A stretch of DNA of 64,000 nucleotides from Microplitis mediator. Lineage: Eukaryota > Arthropoda > Insecta > Hymenoptera > Braconidae. Under the pieces are notes generated by a model. That model was not told where the DNA came from. It made no database searches and saw nothing but the letters and a program-made list of their open reading frames with translations. The translations under genes were made by a program, and so were the position numbers. Of this stretch, positions 11,586 to 22,873 are shown piece after piece (position 1 is the stretch's first letter; every line of letters starts with the position of its first letter). The stretch covers positions 10,188,385-10,252,384 of the forward strand of contig NC_079973.1 in assembly GCF_029852145.1 (NCBI RefSeq), given 5' to 3'.

Positions 11586-11863
11586 AAATAAATTTTACTG
11601 CTTTTTTTTATAAATAAAGTAGATTATAAATTATTAATATCATCGCAAAGTGCACTTACGTTTTTATGTTACAAAATACTATTTAGATAAAAATTTAAAT
11701 GAATGCAAATTTATGTTACAAAGTTGACATTTTGTATAATTTTGTAATTAAAAAAGTAAATTTATTTTTAATGGCAAAATGATACAGAGTTGAATTTTTT
11801 AAAGTTCCCGCGGAAATTTAATTTTTTTATAATATATATCGTAATTATTATAATGAAGATTAG
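11586..11863. other. AT-rich DNA, nothing recognised
   Basis: A- and T-rich sequence without paired ends or coding signal. Confidence 0.5.
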
Positions 11864-11986
11864 GTGGCTGCAGAGGATTTTGCTGGGTGGTCGATTATGA
11901 ACGAGAAGATGGGCGTGTTACAGTGTAACCAAATGAACCGAGAGTCCTTAATAGAGGCTAAAAAAAAATGGTGTCAGAACAAATAA
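11864..11986 (+). CDS. Possible short terminal exon, unknown protein
   Basis: A GC-richer island follows GAAGATTAG, a weak splice-acceptor-like edge. From 11864 a frame runs 40 codons to TAA (11984-11986) and reads VAAEDFAGWSIMNEK at the start and ESLIEAKKKWCQNK at the end. An in-frame TAG immediately precedes it, so it could only be an exon. The amino-acid mix is protein-like, but no polypyrimidine tract or partner exon is visible and 40 open codons are not rare by chance. I do not recognise the family. Confidence 0.15.
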   Translation: MAAEDFAGWSIMNEKMGVLQCNQMNRESLIEAKKKWCQNK

Positions 11987-12641
11987 GCAAAAAATATTTC
12001 AACTTGAAAAAAGTCTAATAGACGTAAATAAATAATTTTTATATTTAAAAAATTTATTAGACATTAAAAAATATTCTTCACAGATTAATTAATTTTTTTA
12101 ACAAATCGCGTAATTTTCAATTCGTGTGATTGTAATTTCAGAGTACGAAGGCTCCAATTTTTTTATTTTAAAAATATGGAAAAATTTTCTTATTTAAAGT
12201 AAAAAAAATGAATTTTTTTTTGGACGAATTTTCTAAAAATCTGTTGATTTTTTTTTTAATTTAATGAAACGATAATAAATTTTAGGAATTGTTGATTTTG
12301 AAAAAATATTTTGTAAATAACAATTTATGTTTTTATAAGTGTTTATTTTGTCACAGCATCTGGAAAAAAATATCACAAATATTCTCATATTTTTGCCCTT
12401 CCTCGAAGAATTTACCCTATTTTTTTTACATGAGCTATAAAGATCTTATTTCCGTAGACGTTTTCTCTGCTCTTTATTTTCCTGTAAATCTTTCAAGGAC
12501 AACAAATTCCAAATGTTTTACAAATTTCAATGGTGGCCAGATTATGAAAAGCATTTCAAGAATTCTAACAAATTCTAATAATTTAATTTATGTTCGATGC
12601 GTCAGACAAAAAAAAAACAAACCAAAAATTCATGTTTTATT
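11987..12641. other. AT-rich DNA with a long atypical open frame
   Basis: A plus-strand frame stays open for about 142 codons (12289-12717). It lacks a good start, is F/N/K-rich and runs into the repeat starting near 12642. It shows no domain and is probably fortuitous. Confidence 0.3.
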
Positions 12642-13111
12642 AAAAGCATTTCCGTGTAAAAAAATTTGTTCTAAAAAGGGTCGGAAAATGGTGATACCAG
12701 TGAACTTTCAAATTTGAGACGAATAAACTTTAAGTTGATCATTTTTGGAAAGTGGAAAACATTAAGAGTTAAAATAGTTTTCAACTGAGTACTTGTTATA
12801 ATTCATATTACAGACCCGTGCAAATTTATAGTATCAGGTGGAAGACAAAGATCGTAGTGGGGGTCAAGATTGAGGGAAAGCTCCACGTTAATGGAATTCG
12901 ACTGTAGTGGTCCGTAATTGGTCTATTTTTGAACTACTGTTTTTGAACTAGTTGATCAGTCTTTGAAATTTTTTGAAAATTTCAAGCCATTGTAGATCTA
13001 GAAACGTTTTTGATCAAAAACTAAAATAATAATAGGCAGAAAAAGTCTGATTTCTGTCCGGATAAAAACAAAAGATGGCAGGAGATTATAAGAAAAAAGT
13101 CTAATTCTGAT
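12642..13111. repeat. Decayed foldback and GACCCGGG-family fragments
   Basis: GTGTAAAAAAATTTGTTCT at 12654 and CAAATTTGAGACGAATAAAC near 12708 match the ends of the GTTCCAAAAA foldback family. From about 12905, AATTGGTCTATTTTTGAAC, TTGATCAGTC and GAAAAAGTCTGATTT match the GACCCGGG-family element at 47710-47983. Both are diverged and without clear limits. Confidence 0.45.
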
Positions 13112-13790
13112 CTGCTCGTGTTTAAAAAATTCGTTTTAAAAAGATTCAAAAAATGTCCGACTCGGGAACTTTTAAATTTGAGACAGATTAGAACTTCGAG
13201 TGGAACTATTTTTGAACTTTTGAAATTTTGATAATGGAAAAAGAGTTTATTTAAAATTTTATATTCTGTAAAAATGAATTAGTGAGAATAAGTGAATATT
13301 CACTAATTCAAAGTGCAAATCGAACGACTAATTCCAAAAAGTGGTTCGATTGGCACTCCGAATTAGTGAATATTCATTTATTTCACTTATTTGTGTTTTA
13401 AAAGTATGAGCGAAATTTGAGTCGAAGAAGAACTTTTTCAAAAGACATTTCTTGAAACATACTTTTACTACATTTTACCCTCATTCCAAAAACAGTTCCC
13501 ATTATAAACCAATAGCTCCATAAAATTAAAAAAAATTTACAAATAGAAGTTTTTGAACTTTTTCGGAACCAGGATAAAATGTAGGAAATTTCTGTTTTGA
13601 GAAATGTCTTTAAAAAACGTTCTTTTTGACTCAAATTCCGCTCATATAAAATCCTACAAAAACTTTTTTTTTACACTCAAAATTACAACAGTTCAAAAAA
13701 AGTTTAACTTGAAGTTCTAATCGGTCTCAAGCTTAGAAATTCTACATGTCACACATTTTTGGAAACGAATTTTTTTTACACGGGTAGAGA
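13112..13790. mobile_element. Foldback element (GTTCCAAAAA family) with nested palindrome
   Basis: The left arm from GTGTTTAAAAAATTCG (13112) and the right arm ending CGAATTTTTTTTACACGGG (about 13788) are diverged inverted copies. Both contain GAGAC(A/C)GATTAGAACTTC-type motifs or their complements. Inside is a separate inverted repeat, 13293-13325 against 13344-13376 (33 bases, three mismatches), starting TGAATATTCACTAATTC. The better-preserved relative is at 32041-32453. Non-coding. Confidence 0.6.
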
Positions 13791-14450
13791 TGACCAAACC
13801 CAGCCTAAAAATTATTGAAAATATGTCTGACAATAGTCAAAATAAGGAATTGTACAAATAACACTCAATTAAATTTCACACGTTAATTAAATTCATCAAA
13901 TAAGTAGTAAAATTCGACCCGGGAAATTCGATTTTATTTTTTGTGACTAAATATAATGATAATAAAATATTATTGGACAACTCCATTCTCTTAATTGATG
14001 CTGTCATTTTTTTTTTTTCAAGTTTCTTACTCATAAAATTTTGAACTAATTCAATAAAATAGATTTTTGGTCGGTAATAAAGAGCTCGAAATTTATTCTA
14101 CTAAACGCAAACTTACCAACGTTATTTAAATCGATCATATTTCAACAAATGACCTACATATTCTTACAATATTCGGTCATATGTTTTTCTTCAAAAATAG
14201 ACAAAATCGTAACTAAAACATGAATATAAAAATAACTGAAAAATTACAATTCAGAAATTGCTATTAATATATAAGGGCTGACATGCTCCCGTGCAATAAA
14301 TTGTGATATTTATTTATAAAAAAAACACATTTTAATTAGTTTGCTCATAAATTAACGACATGATGGTTCGTTTGAGTATACATTTGATGATTATCTAAAT
14401 AAATATGTTTACATCAATCTAATTGATCATAGCAACCACTACCCCACAGT
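13791..14450. other. Unassigned; GACCCGGG-family fragment at 13855-13935
   Basis: ACTCAATTAAATTTCACACG and AAAATTCGACCCGGGAAATTC match the right part of the element at 39300-39515. The rest is AT-rich DNA without identifiable content. Confidence 0.4.
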
Positions 14451-14522
14451 TTATTGACATTTTAGTTGTTTTACAAATTTCATTTCCCAGTCTGAAAGTT
14501 TTCCTACGGGTAAACATCCAGC

Positions 14523-14533
14523 TGCGCATGCGC
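14523..14533. promoter_or_regulatory. Palindromic TGCGCATGCGC motif
   Basis: TGCGCATGCGC matches the core binding motif of NRF-1 (Ewg in insects), a promoter-proximal activator. It sits in a 400-bp GC-richer island (14410-14800) rich in CpG. No TATA box, initiator or transcript start can be assigned. A 67-codon minus-strand open frame (14451-14654) overlaps it and has no recognisable domain. The motif match is direct; the regulatory role is inferred. Confidence 0.3.
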
Positions 14534-14835
14534 TAGTAAAATAGTGATGGTGTAGCACAATATCTTGCGCGAGAATTGTTGCGCCCTGAGTATGGAATAA
14601 TAGAATAACCACGCCTGGTTTGTTGTGGTGCAGAGAGAACCTTAGTTGAGACACAAACCTGGCCCTGGGTCGTTACCATTAGCAGACTGGACCAGTCAAC
14701 CGAAACTGCTTTCTACGATCAATTTCAATCATCGGCATCTAGATGCCGCTGTGCTATAACTGCTGAAATTTCCATTATTATCAGCAGAATTGCTTATATT
14801 CAAGGCCTTTATACGCATATTCATAATATATGGAT

Positions 14836-15475
14836 CTAGGGGAGGGGGCAAAACGGAGCACCCCCAAATTTTATAAAAATTACGAAATCATTTTTGTCAA
14901 TATAATTGAGCATTGTTTTGAATTTTTTTTTTTTTTTACTGTTTTCGAAAAATTCGTTTTTGCAAAAAAATGGAATGAAATCAATTTGCTTTTTTTTCTT
15001 ACATTCTTCGCAAAATTTGTTTTTGCAAAAAAAATGGAATGAAATCAATTTGATTTTTTTTCTTACATTTTTCGCAAGATTTGTTTTTGCAAAAAAATGG
15101 AATGAAATCAATTTGATTTTTTTTTTATATTCGCAAAATTTGTTTTTGGAAAAAAATGGAACGAAATCAATTTGATTTTTTTTCTTACATTCCCAAAATT
15201 TGTTTTCGCAAAAAAAAAAATGGAATGAAATCAATTTGCTTTTTTTCTTACATTCTTCGCAAAATTTGTTTTTGCAAAAAAAATGGAATGAAATCAATTT
15301 GATTTTTTTTCTTACATTTTTCGCAAAATTTTTTTTTGGAAAAAAATGAAATGAAATCAATTTGATTTTTTTTTTACATTCGCAAAATTTTGTTTTCGCA
15401 AAAAAAAATGGAATGAAATCAATTTGTTTTTTTTTTCATACATTTTTCGCAATTTACTGTTATTGTATGCATGCC
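14836..15475. mobile_element. GGGGAGGGGGCAAAACGG-type element with expanded interior
   Basis: The left end follows TA: GGGGAGGGGGCAAAACGGAG, then CACCCCCAAATTTTAT and AATTGAGCATTGTTTTGAAT. The same order occurs in the interrupted element at 55822-56893. Here the interior TTTTTGCAAAAA...TGGAATGAAATCAATTTG has expanded into a 63-bp minisatellite. No convincing right end is seen; GCCCCTTATTACCCC at about 15473 may be a remnant. Confidence 0.5.
14945..15460. repeat. 63-bp minisatellite, 8 units
   Basis: The anchor TGGAATGAAATCAATTTG or a variant starts at 14971, 15035, 15098, 15158, 15221, 15284, 15347 and 15409, giving steps of 60-64 bp. Each unit also has TTCGCAAAATTTGTTTTTGC and a long T-run. 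Most steps are close to 63, a multiple of three, so a 174-codon minus-strand frame stays open across the array. It encodes a repetitive K/F-rich string and is not a gene. Confidence 0.85.
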
Positions 15476-16072
15476 CCTTATTACCCCGGCTAGTTAAATC
15501 TCCTTTTCTTTTAATTTTCTCCATATAAACTTGTATAGTCCTATCATTTATTAATAAAAGAGAAAATATGTATTTATCTCTGAAGACGCGAATAAATTTA
15601 TGTTATTACGTCGTCGTGTATGAGCATAAATTAAATCGATAAGACATGTGCGTGACTTTAAAGAAATGCTGCAGCTAAAAAATTATTTCTTAAAGTCGGC
15701 TAGCCGCTGCTTCGTGCTTAAATAACATACGTTATTTATTTTATAATACAAAAGGATAATTGCATAGACTCTGATAATTATAATTTATATTACCATATAG
15801 ATTAATAATAAATTTAAAAACTTAATCTTAAATATCTGCTGTAAATTTCGTTTTGAATTTTTATACAAAAGTTGGTAAATTTGGAAATTATTAAGTATTC
15901 GTAAATTAAGCGATTCGATAAATGGTAATTTTTTTTTTAATTTTACATCGAAATTATTACATGCTGCTTGGAGAGCCGAGCAAAGGAGAAGTCAAAAAAT
16001 TTCAATAATTTTTTTTTTTAATTTTTTTCAAAACGGGTTTAATTATTCTCTAGCGAACTGTGTCCAGCTTTA
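15476..16072. other. Unassigned AT-rich DNA
   Basis: A small GC-richer spot at 15660-15730 (GTCGGCTAGCCGCTGC) has no paired or coding structure. Nothing else is recognised. Confidence 0.5.
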
Positions 16073-16726
16073 GGGGAAAACCAGGCAATATGGTCTACTT
16101 AAAGTGAGTTATAATTTATTTTGAGCACCGGATTGAAATTTTATTCATTTCAAATTAATTTAATAATAATTTCAATAAAAAAAAAAAATTTACTGGTTAT
16201 GACGCCAATCCCTAAATAATTCTAAAAAAAAAACTGTTTTTTTTTTTAAATTTCCTAAGATGTCTTATTTTATCCCGGATACTCTTTTTTTTTTAGTCCC
16301 TAAAAAAATTAAGTTACAAAAGAATTTTTTTTTGTCACCTTGCGACGGTGGGTCGTAGGGCTCCGGGTAGCGAGTGATGCTGGAACTTTTAAAATGTGTC
16401 AAACTTATGAAAAATTGACGATGAAAAAAACATTTTTTTTTTTCACTAAATTTCGAGGACTGCTTTGGAAAAAATTTTTCCTTTGACACCTTTATTTCCT
16501 TTTTGTCTTACAAAAAATATATCAAATTTTCGTTACTTGAATTTTTTTCCAAAAACCCAAGTAAAAAAATTTCTGTTATTTATAATACTGCATTATGTCA
16601 AAAATGAAAATTATTGTTAATGTTAATTGAAAATGTTCGGTCCTCATCTATAAGTAAAATCTGCAGTGTATTGATATTAAGAAAGTTAATGATTCTCTAT
16701 CATCCTCATTTTGCCTGGCCCTCACC
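16073..16726. mobile_element. TIR element, TA-flanked, about 654 bp
   Basis: The left end GGGGAAAACCAGGCAATATG follows TA. The right end CATTTTGCCTGGCCCTCACC precedes TA (16727-16728). The ends pair loosely over about 20 bases with CCAGGCAA/TTGCCTGG as a perfect core. The interior has A/T runs and no transposase-like frame. It fits the GGGG-ended, TA-targeting group. Confidence 0.5.
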
Positions 16727-17010
16727 TATTTTGAATAATTTATAAGTCTCAAGTTATAATTTGTGCTATTGAGATCAACAAATAAAATACTAGTATATAT
16801 TTTGTTTTGATCTTGTCATAAAGTTACGCGATCGCGGTCCACTGGCCACCTGTTGCCATAAACTCTTACCAATTACCTCATAGTGAATAACTATTGTCAG
16901 CCTACTAAATTTTATTTATAATTTTAGGCTGTATCTTGAATTTATTTTTATCTACAACAGAAATTTTACAAATTTTTCATTTTATATTAGTCCATTACAC
17001 AGAGGAAACG

Positions 17011-17042
17011 AGTCTCGAAAATATTGTAATATTTTCGAGACT
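17011..17042. repeat. Perfect short hairpin
   Basis: AGTCTCGAAAATATT (17011-17025) is followed by GT and its exact reverse complement (17028-17042). The stem is 15 bp with a 2-nt centre. No T-run terminator context or repeat membership is visible. Confidence 0.7.
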
Positions 17043-17349
17043 TACTTCATTCCGGCGCTAAGATTCTCACTCGTTTTTTTGTGACACAGCGCAACCTGTC
17101 GGCTCATTATGGAACCGACCCATGCCACAATCTGATATTTATGCGACGTATCATAACTACAATATGAAAAAGTTACTATCAGTAGAGTAATTTCTGTAAA
17201 TCAGATGAATATCGTAGTATTAAATATTACAGCAACTAAAAATTACTAAACGGTTGCAATTTTTCGAAAGCAGATCGATAAAATTAACAATTAGTAGAGA
17301 TAACGTATGCGAAAATGTATTACGAGTTCAGAGACTTTCGTTCAAAGGC

Positions 17350-17418
17350 GACTTCGGACCAGCAGACTGAGAACAGAATTCGCACGCGGGAGATCAGGGT
17401 TCGAATCTCGGTCAAGTC
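17350..17418 (+). pseudogene. Decayed tRNA-like sequence
   Basis: The 69-nt segment has GACTT at its 5' end pairing with AAGTC at its 3' end. The T arm has a canonical TTCGAAT loop (17400-17406) and CAGGG/CTCGG stem strands: three Watson-Crick pairs, one G-U and one mismatch. ACGCGGGAGAT precedes it as in many tRNAs. The spacing from T arm to acceptor is correct, but the anticodon stem does not pair, so it is not a working tRNA. It may be a pseudogene or the head of an old SINE. Confidence 0.4.
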
Positions 17419-17663
17419 AACTAATTTTTAAATATTAAAATTGATACCAACACTAATTCTCATGTCGTGAATAATAACAGGAATAATAAAAAAGTTAAAA
17501 AACTAAGAAATATTTAATTCCTTTCTAATATAGTTTAGAAAATTTTCTAAACTGGATAGAAAAATTTACTAAAGTCGATAGTGAATTCCACTAAGCATGT
17601 AGTCAAGTCTAATAATGTAGTTTATACTTATTATCATACCCAAATAATAAATATTATTAAATC

Positions 17664-18000
17664 GGGGGGAGAGGGGGAAAGTATACTTGAGGAAATACTG
17701 TTTTCGGTGACTCAAATACGCTAATACTTTTTTTTTAAATTCAAAGTAAATAAAAAAAATTTTCAGCTGCCGTTAAAAACAAAATTTTCATTTTTTGCGG
17801 TCAAAATGGGTACCCCCTAGAAAGGTGCAAAATTTACATAAAGAAAAATTACATTTCGCACAATTATTGGATGCAAAGGGAAAAAAAATTTTTTAATAGT
17901 TTTTATCATAAAACAAAAATCATTAACATTTTTCTCGCTGACCCATTCGATTATTGAAAAAGTTTAACAAAAAAAAATTTCACCCCCCCCCCCCCCAACC
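17664..18000 (-). mobile_element. Truncated inverted relative of the 55.9 kb element
   Basis: GGGGGGAGAGGGGGAAAG, TACTTGAGGAAATAC, TCAAATACGC, CAGCTGCCGTT and GGGTACCCCCT occur in the same order as on the minus strand of 55903-56421. A C-run near 17983-17996 marks the far side. The copy is diverged and lacks a clear second end. Confidence 0.5.
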
Positions 18001-19361
18001 CGAAACCAAAATTTAATTCTCAAAGTAAAAATTCCTCGTAACAATTTCAATAACGTTTCAAGTTTACAATATAAATCTAGTAACTCCAACTCATATTTTT
18101 AAGTAAAAAGTTTTCTATATATATATTTTTTTTTGTGTACTATTTTCAACAGTACTCTACTAATTCTTTTTTTTTAAATTTATTGATTCAATTATGAGTT
18201 TAAATCCATTGCTGAGAAATTTCACATACATCATATATAAAAAACCTCAATATGTTTTGGCTTAATACCAGCTGGTTGCAGAGGAAAATATTTGTTGAGC
18301 AACCGAATTTTATTTGCACTGTATACAAGCAAAGATATTATTTGAAATCATGTTTGTTACAAAGTCCTAAAGTAAAGAAAGTACTGTCGAGGCAACGGCG
18401 ACGTATAGTACTGTCGCAAAGAAATGAAATTTGACAAGACGGCTGGTTCGTGGGTATGGATAAAATTTGGTTTCTGTTGTTTTGTTCCCTTTTCAGACGA
18501 AGGATAACAGAAGTATCTGGGTAAGAGATAGAGAAAGAAATGAGATGAGTACGAGGTGGGGGTCGTATCGAATGAGATGAGATCCTCCTCTTCATCTCTT
18601 CTCTTTTCTCATGACCCTTATTATATATTACAGACAACGCCCGAAGCAAAGTTGTGTGCTGGCTCGAATGAAAGCCATCCTCCATCTCTATACTCTCACT
18701 CTGGCTTAAACTTTGTGACTAAAATGTCTCGACCAAGTCATGATTTTAGTCCAGTTCAAGAGTCAACTATTCGTCGGATTGAATGTTGGAATAAAATAAC
18801 GAATTTTCATATATTTTTATTGATCTGAAGGGTTTTGGTAAAATAACAAAAGTGCAAAACAATTTTTTTTTTCATTCCTCGATTCAAATCTTATTTTTTT
18901 TTTTGATTTTTGAAAAGTAGAAAAAAAATTCCTCAGTTTTTTTTGGAACTTGTGTAATTTTTTGGATCTAATTTAATGATAACAAAAAATTTTTAATTGA
19001 ACAAATATCCCCCCCCCCTATAAGTGAAAAAAAAAAATTACAAAGGTCACTACTAATTTTTGTAAAGTTTTCATATGAATATATGAGAACCCGAGTCGAA
19101 ATCTGAAATGTGGAGACTAGATATCAATATTTCTGTTATCAGTCTTGCCGCTGGCAGTCGAACTGTAATTTTGATCTCTATGCCCTCAAAGTAGTATTGG
19201 GAAGATGAAATGATTGCAAAGTGATTTTATAACTGTGGTTTGACCCTCCATAGCCTAAAATACGATTTAAGTTCTTGGGCTTATAAGTTTTTCAACTTTT
19301 ATCAGTCGATTTAAATTTTTCAAGTCCGATATAAAATTGTAAAATAATTCTGTGGAATTAT
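18001..19361. other. Unassigned DNA with a GC-richer island at 18250-18800
   Basis: The island has purine-rich stretches (GAGATGAG, GAAAGAAATGAGATGAG) and open frames on both strands (18338-18685 minus, 115 codons; 18556-18828 plus, 90 codons). Neither shows a signal peptide, domain or convincing splice edge, and they overlap each other. The island could be regulatory or a UTR. No gene is called. Confidence 0.35.
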
Positions 19362-19432
19362 ATGGAGCAAGTGTGCGCAAATCCATGCATTTCAGTCCGG
19401 AATGAATAGATTTGCGCACGCTTGCCCCACAT
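19362..19432. mobile_element. Tiny GCAAGTGTGCGCA hairpin element, copy 1
   Basis: GGAGCAAGTGTGCGCAAATC at the left pairs with GATTTGCGCACGCTTGCCCC at the right around a loop containing CCATGCATTTCAG. A second copy at 23678-23745 shares the stem sequence and the loop end (TATTTCAG). The stem is about 21 bp. It is non-coding and far shorter than typical MITEs. Confidence 0.65.
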
Positions 19433-20365
19433 GACTCTATTTAGAATTTTTCTAATTCTTATAAATCCATCGAATTTTTTCAAGTCTTAAATTTTTTCTT
19501 ATGTCCATTTTACCCTGACGGTTTTCAATTGAACATTAAAAAGTCCAAAATTTTTTGCTGCCTAATTTTTTTTTTTTTTTTGGACCAACAGATAGTAAAA
19601 ATACTCCATTACATTTTTTTAAAAATATTGATAACAATTTTTGTCATGAATGAAATATTTTTACGATACAAAAAATCCAAGATTTTGCTTTTGAAAAAAT
19701 ACCAAAAGTATGAAAAATTCATTTTATTTGTTCATCCACTTGATTTTTATTCTTTACCACTTCCAAACTCTGCATCGATATATGTCTATGTTTTTTTTCG
19801 TTCAATAAATATGAATTAGACTTCAATCCACTTACCACTTCACCGTTTGCTTGATGCCAACTGAATATACTTTTGCTATCTTACATTTTATTATCTTAAT
19901 ATTATATTTTTCTATCAGAGTAATAATGGAAAATTGTCGAAGATTCAAAAAAAGGATTACAGGAAAACCTTTCGTATTTTTAGTATCATTGGAATGGGTT
20001 GTAGTAACTTTATTACTCGAATATATCCACAAATTACATTACATATTTTCTTCTCTAGAAAAATATAAAACATCGAATTTTTTTTGTGCATATTAATTTT
20101 TAAATTATGATGTGGATTAGCTTAAATTCATCTAAAATTCACATATATGTACATATATTCATTTATTTATTTACGCTGCTTGGCTTTTGATACATAAATT
20201 ATATCAAAAGATAAAATATATAATGACTATTTTACATGTAATTAGGAATAAATATATGAAATATTAATTTTCAAAATTAACATATAACTCAAACTCAATG
20301 AAATTCAAATGAATATAAAATTAAAAAATTTATATAAATATAAGAATTACCGAAAAATCAACAAC
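19433..20365. other. AT-rich DNA, no feature recognised
   Basis: Open frames at 19529-19819 and 19851-20096 are F/I/K-rich and match base composition. No repeat ends are visible. Confidence 0.5.
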
Positions 20366-20522
20366 CGTACAGAGAAAAAAATGATTTTTTGGTGTAAGAA
20401 ATTTTTACTTACCCTAAGAAAATTTTTGCTCACCCCTAGAAAAGTTTTTCTCGCTCCAAAATAAAAATTTTCTTGGGGTGATTAAAAATTTTTCGCGCCA
20501 AAAAATCCTTTTTTTTCTGTGG
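20366..20522. mobile_element. Short complete TTCTTG-family MITE
   Basis: CAGAGAAAAAAATGATTTTTTGG at the left and CCAAAAAATCCTTTTTTTTCTGTGG at the right are inverted copies. The interior reads CCCTAAGAAAATTTTTGC, TCTCGCTCCAAAAT and AAATTTTCTTGGGG. At about 157 bp it is one of the simplest full copies of the family. TA precedes the left end. Confidence 0.7.
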
Positions 20523-20904
20523 ATAATAATGATCAGTCAAAATTTCGCTATCCCATTAAGTCTTTAGCATTACGTTTAAATGAGCCCATAGACACTTCTA
20601 TCTACTGAATTATGTATACACATATATATCTACATATTTTATACCACTTTGTAACCACAATTTAATGAACACATGTGTCCTTGTCACATTACTTAATTCA
20701 CGTAAATATTTCACAGTTTTATTCAAAATTATCTAATTTTTATAAAAATCATTGCTTTTAATAAACTTATGAATTTAGAATATATATAGTAATTCGTAGT
20801 AATCAATACGTTGCAAACTATAATATATAATATTTTGTCAATATTTGAATTTTATATTAACATAATTAATAAAAATTAATGACTACTTTACCTGGTTCCA
20901 AAAT
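20523..20904. other. AT-rich DNA, nothing recognised
   Basis: AT-rich sequence with no repeat ends or coding frame visible. Confidence 0.5.
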
Positions 20905-21165
20905 ATCAAGTCAAAGAAATAATAAAAATTTTTTTCGGCCAACAAGTTGTCGACAAAAAAGGCTCAGGATGTGAACACGGTCCGAAATTCGACCAATAAC
21001 GAGGCCTAGAAACAGTCAACCAATAAAATTTCGATGTGATTTTGACCAATTTTTGGCCTTTTTCCAATAAAATTCTACGGCTTCGACGTGACATTGGCCA
21101 AATTTAGACCACTTTCAATAAGATCGTCCGAATTCGGCCAAAAATTTTCCGGGTTCTGTAATGAC
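20905..21165. repeat. Second GGCCAAATTTCG-type repeat copy
   Basis: TTTTTTTCGGCCAACAAG, TTGACCAATTTTTGGCC, CAATAAAATTCTACGGC and TTCGGCCAAAAATTTTCC follow the motif order of 3895-4235. It is diverged, with unclear ends, and non-coding. Confidence 0.45.
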
Positions 21166-22724
21166 TATACTGTCATACATTTACTGTTGAAGCGCATAAA
21201 AAAAGTCGCGATTAAACCCAGAAAAACGCGTACTTACAATTGCTTAGACATCACCTTATTTTCAAAGTATACAGTTTTGAAATAAATGAGATGAATTTTT
21301 ATGAGGGTTAGTTCCGCTTTCACCGCTAACACTTGACTTACTTCAACAGTTAGAGCACAACCCTTTGGGTTACATTTTCTCTTAACGGGTATTTTACCCT
21401 TTTCCGTTATTACTCACTTTCACTACCCGGTGTTCAGAATTAACTGAAAGAAAACTTGTATCTATTTTTAAAATATATATTTGGGCAAAAAATACTTTCA
21501 TTTCCGAGCAGACCAAAAAAAAAAAATTAAACAATATCTCGTCCACATAAAAAATTTCTGGGTGATTTTCTTAAATCTTCTAAATTATGAGTTTTTAATG
21601 AACAGATTTTAATTAAGATAAGAAATAAAATATTCCATACAATTATTCATTAGTTACGTGCTGAATTTCGTTTATAATCAGGAACCGACGGTGTTTGACA
21701 CTCTTAAGAATTTTAGTTAAAATGTTAAGAAATATTTTTTTTAGAAAAAAATTATAATAATTTCGTTAAACAATTTTTTGGAAAATGAGTTGCATTTTAC
21801 AGAAAAATAAATAATGTTGAATAATTTGCGGCTTTGTATTAAATAAGACCGTTTCTAAATTAGTACCCGATCACTACTCAATTTTACATCTACATAAATC
21901 GGACACCATTTAGCGTTTGCACCTCGGATTTTTTTGAAACTTTTTTATCTTTTAGTATAAGTTCAAAGAGGCCTTCATGATTTTTTTCAAATTTTTTCCT
22001 CCAACCATTTTCGATATATCGAATTTTAAAAAATGTAGAGATTTTTTATTCAAACGCCTAACTTCGCGAAAAGTGGTTTAAATAAAATTATCTAAGAGAC
22101 AAAAAAATGTTCGTTTTTAGACATCTTTTCAGTAAAGAATATCAAAAAATTTTTTTGAACCACGCTTTTATGGAAATTTTAACTTTTAAGTGTAAATTGT
22201 CGATTTACAAAAAACCCGTACTGATCAATTTTCCTCTTAATTTTTCACAGCAAACTGTCACCTATTCTACAACTTTTCCAGCTATGCTCATAATGAAACA
22301 ACGATGGGATCTATTTTTTTTCGATTTTTTAAATTTCATATTTCAGTTTTTTTTCTAAGAAAAATGTCTAAAAAAATATCATGCTCAGGATTTACTATTA
22401 ATAATTATCGGACACACAATTATCATCAAAATTTTCAATTTTCATTTCCATAGAAAAATTATTATTAATTAATTAATTAATTACCTAATTAATATTAATT
22501 ATTATTAATTGATACTTATAATTTTTCATAATTTTTTTTTCAGCTAAAAAATTATTTCGTGTATCAAATGATGACTACTGCGAATTTTTAATGAAATAAT
22601 TTTATATCGCAAAAATATCTACTCGTTAAAAAAGATATTTTGTCGCAGTCATAATCTTAAGGTATTAAGAATAAGTTTACCACATCAGTGTGAAAAATCG
22701 GAATTACATATCAAGTTTTTTTTT
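21166..22724. other. Unassigned AT-rich DNA
   Basis: Contains (TTAA)n-like low complexity at 22450-22510. Open frames such as 22107-22358 are F/I-rich. No gene or element end is recognised. Confidence 0.45.
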
Positions 22725-22873
22725 TAGCGAAGTAATTTCGGAGTTTATTTCAATCCTCTGGAGTCAATTTAACTCTGAGGGGATTAAATGAATAAAAAAT
22801 CATCCACTTCATATAAACTTCTCACCGGGTTTAAATTTAATCCGAGTTCATTCCGCAGATTTTTTCCAGTGTA
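22725..22873. mobile_element. TTCGGAGT/ACTC-type short element
   Basis: Short motifs TTTCGGAGTTTATTTCAAT, CTGGAGTCAATTTAACTC and TTTAATCCGAGTTCATTCC end in TTTTTTCCAGTG followed by TA. Similar short elements with TTTTTTACAGT or CTGTAAAAAATT ends occur at 42990-43090, 47600-47706, 50303-50391 and 52975-53100. It is small, palindrome-rich and non-coding. The boundaries are approximate. Confidence 0.45.

Noticed and set aside
12289..12717. 142-codon plus-strand open frame
   Set aside because: No proper start, composition like the AT-rich background, no motif, and its end lies in a known repeat family.
14836..15360. 174-codon minus-strand open frame
   Set aside because: It spans the 63-bp minisatellite; the unit length keeps the frame open and the product is a repeated K/F/C string.
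18338..18828. Overlapping 115-codon and 90-codon frames on opposite strands
   Set aside because: Neither has motifs, splice edges or protein-like composition; purine-rich low complexity explains the openness.
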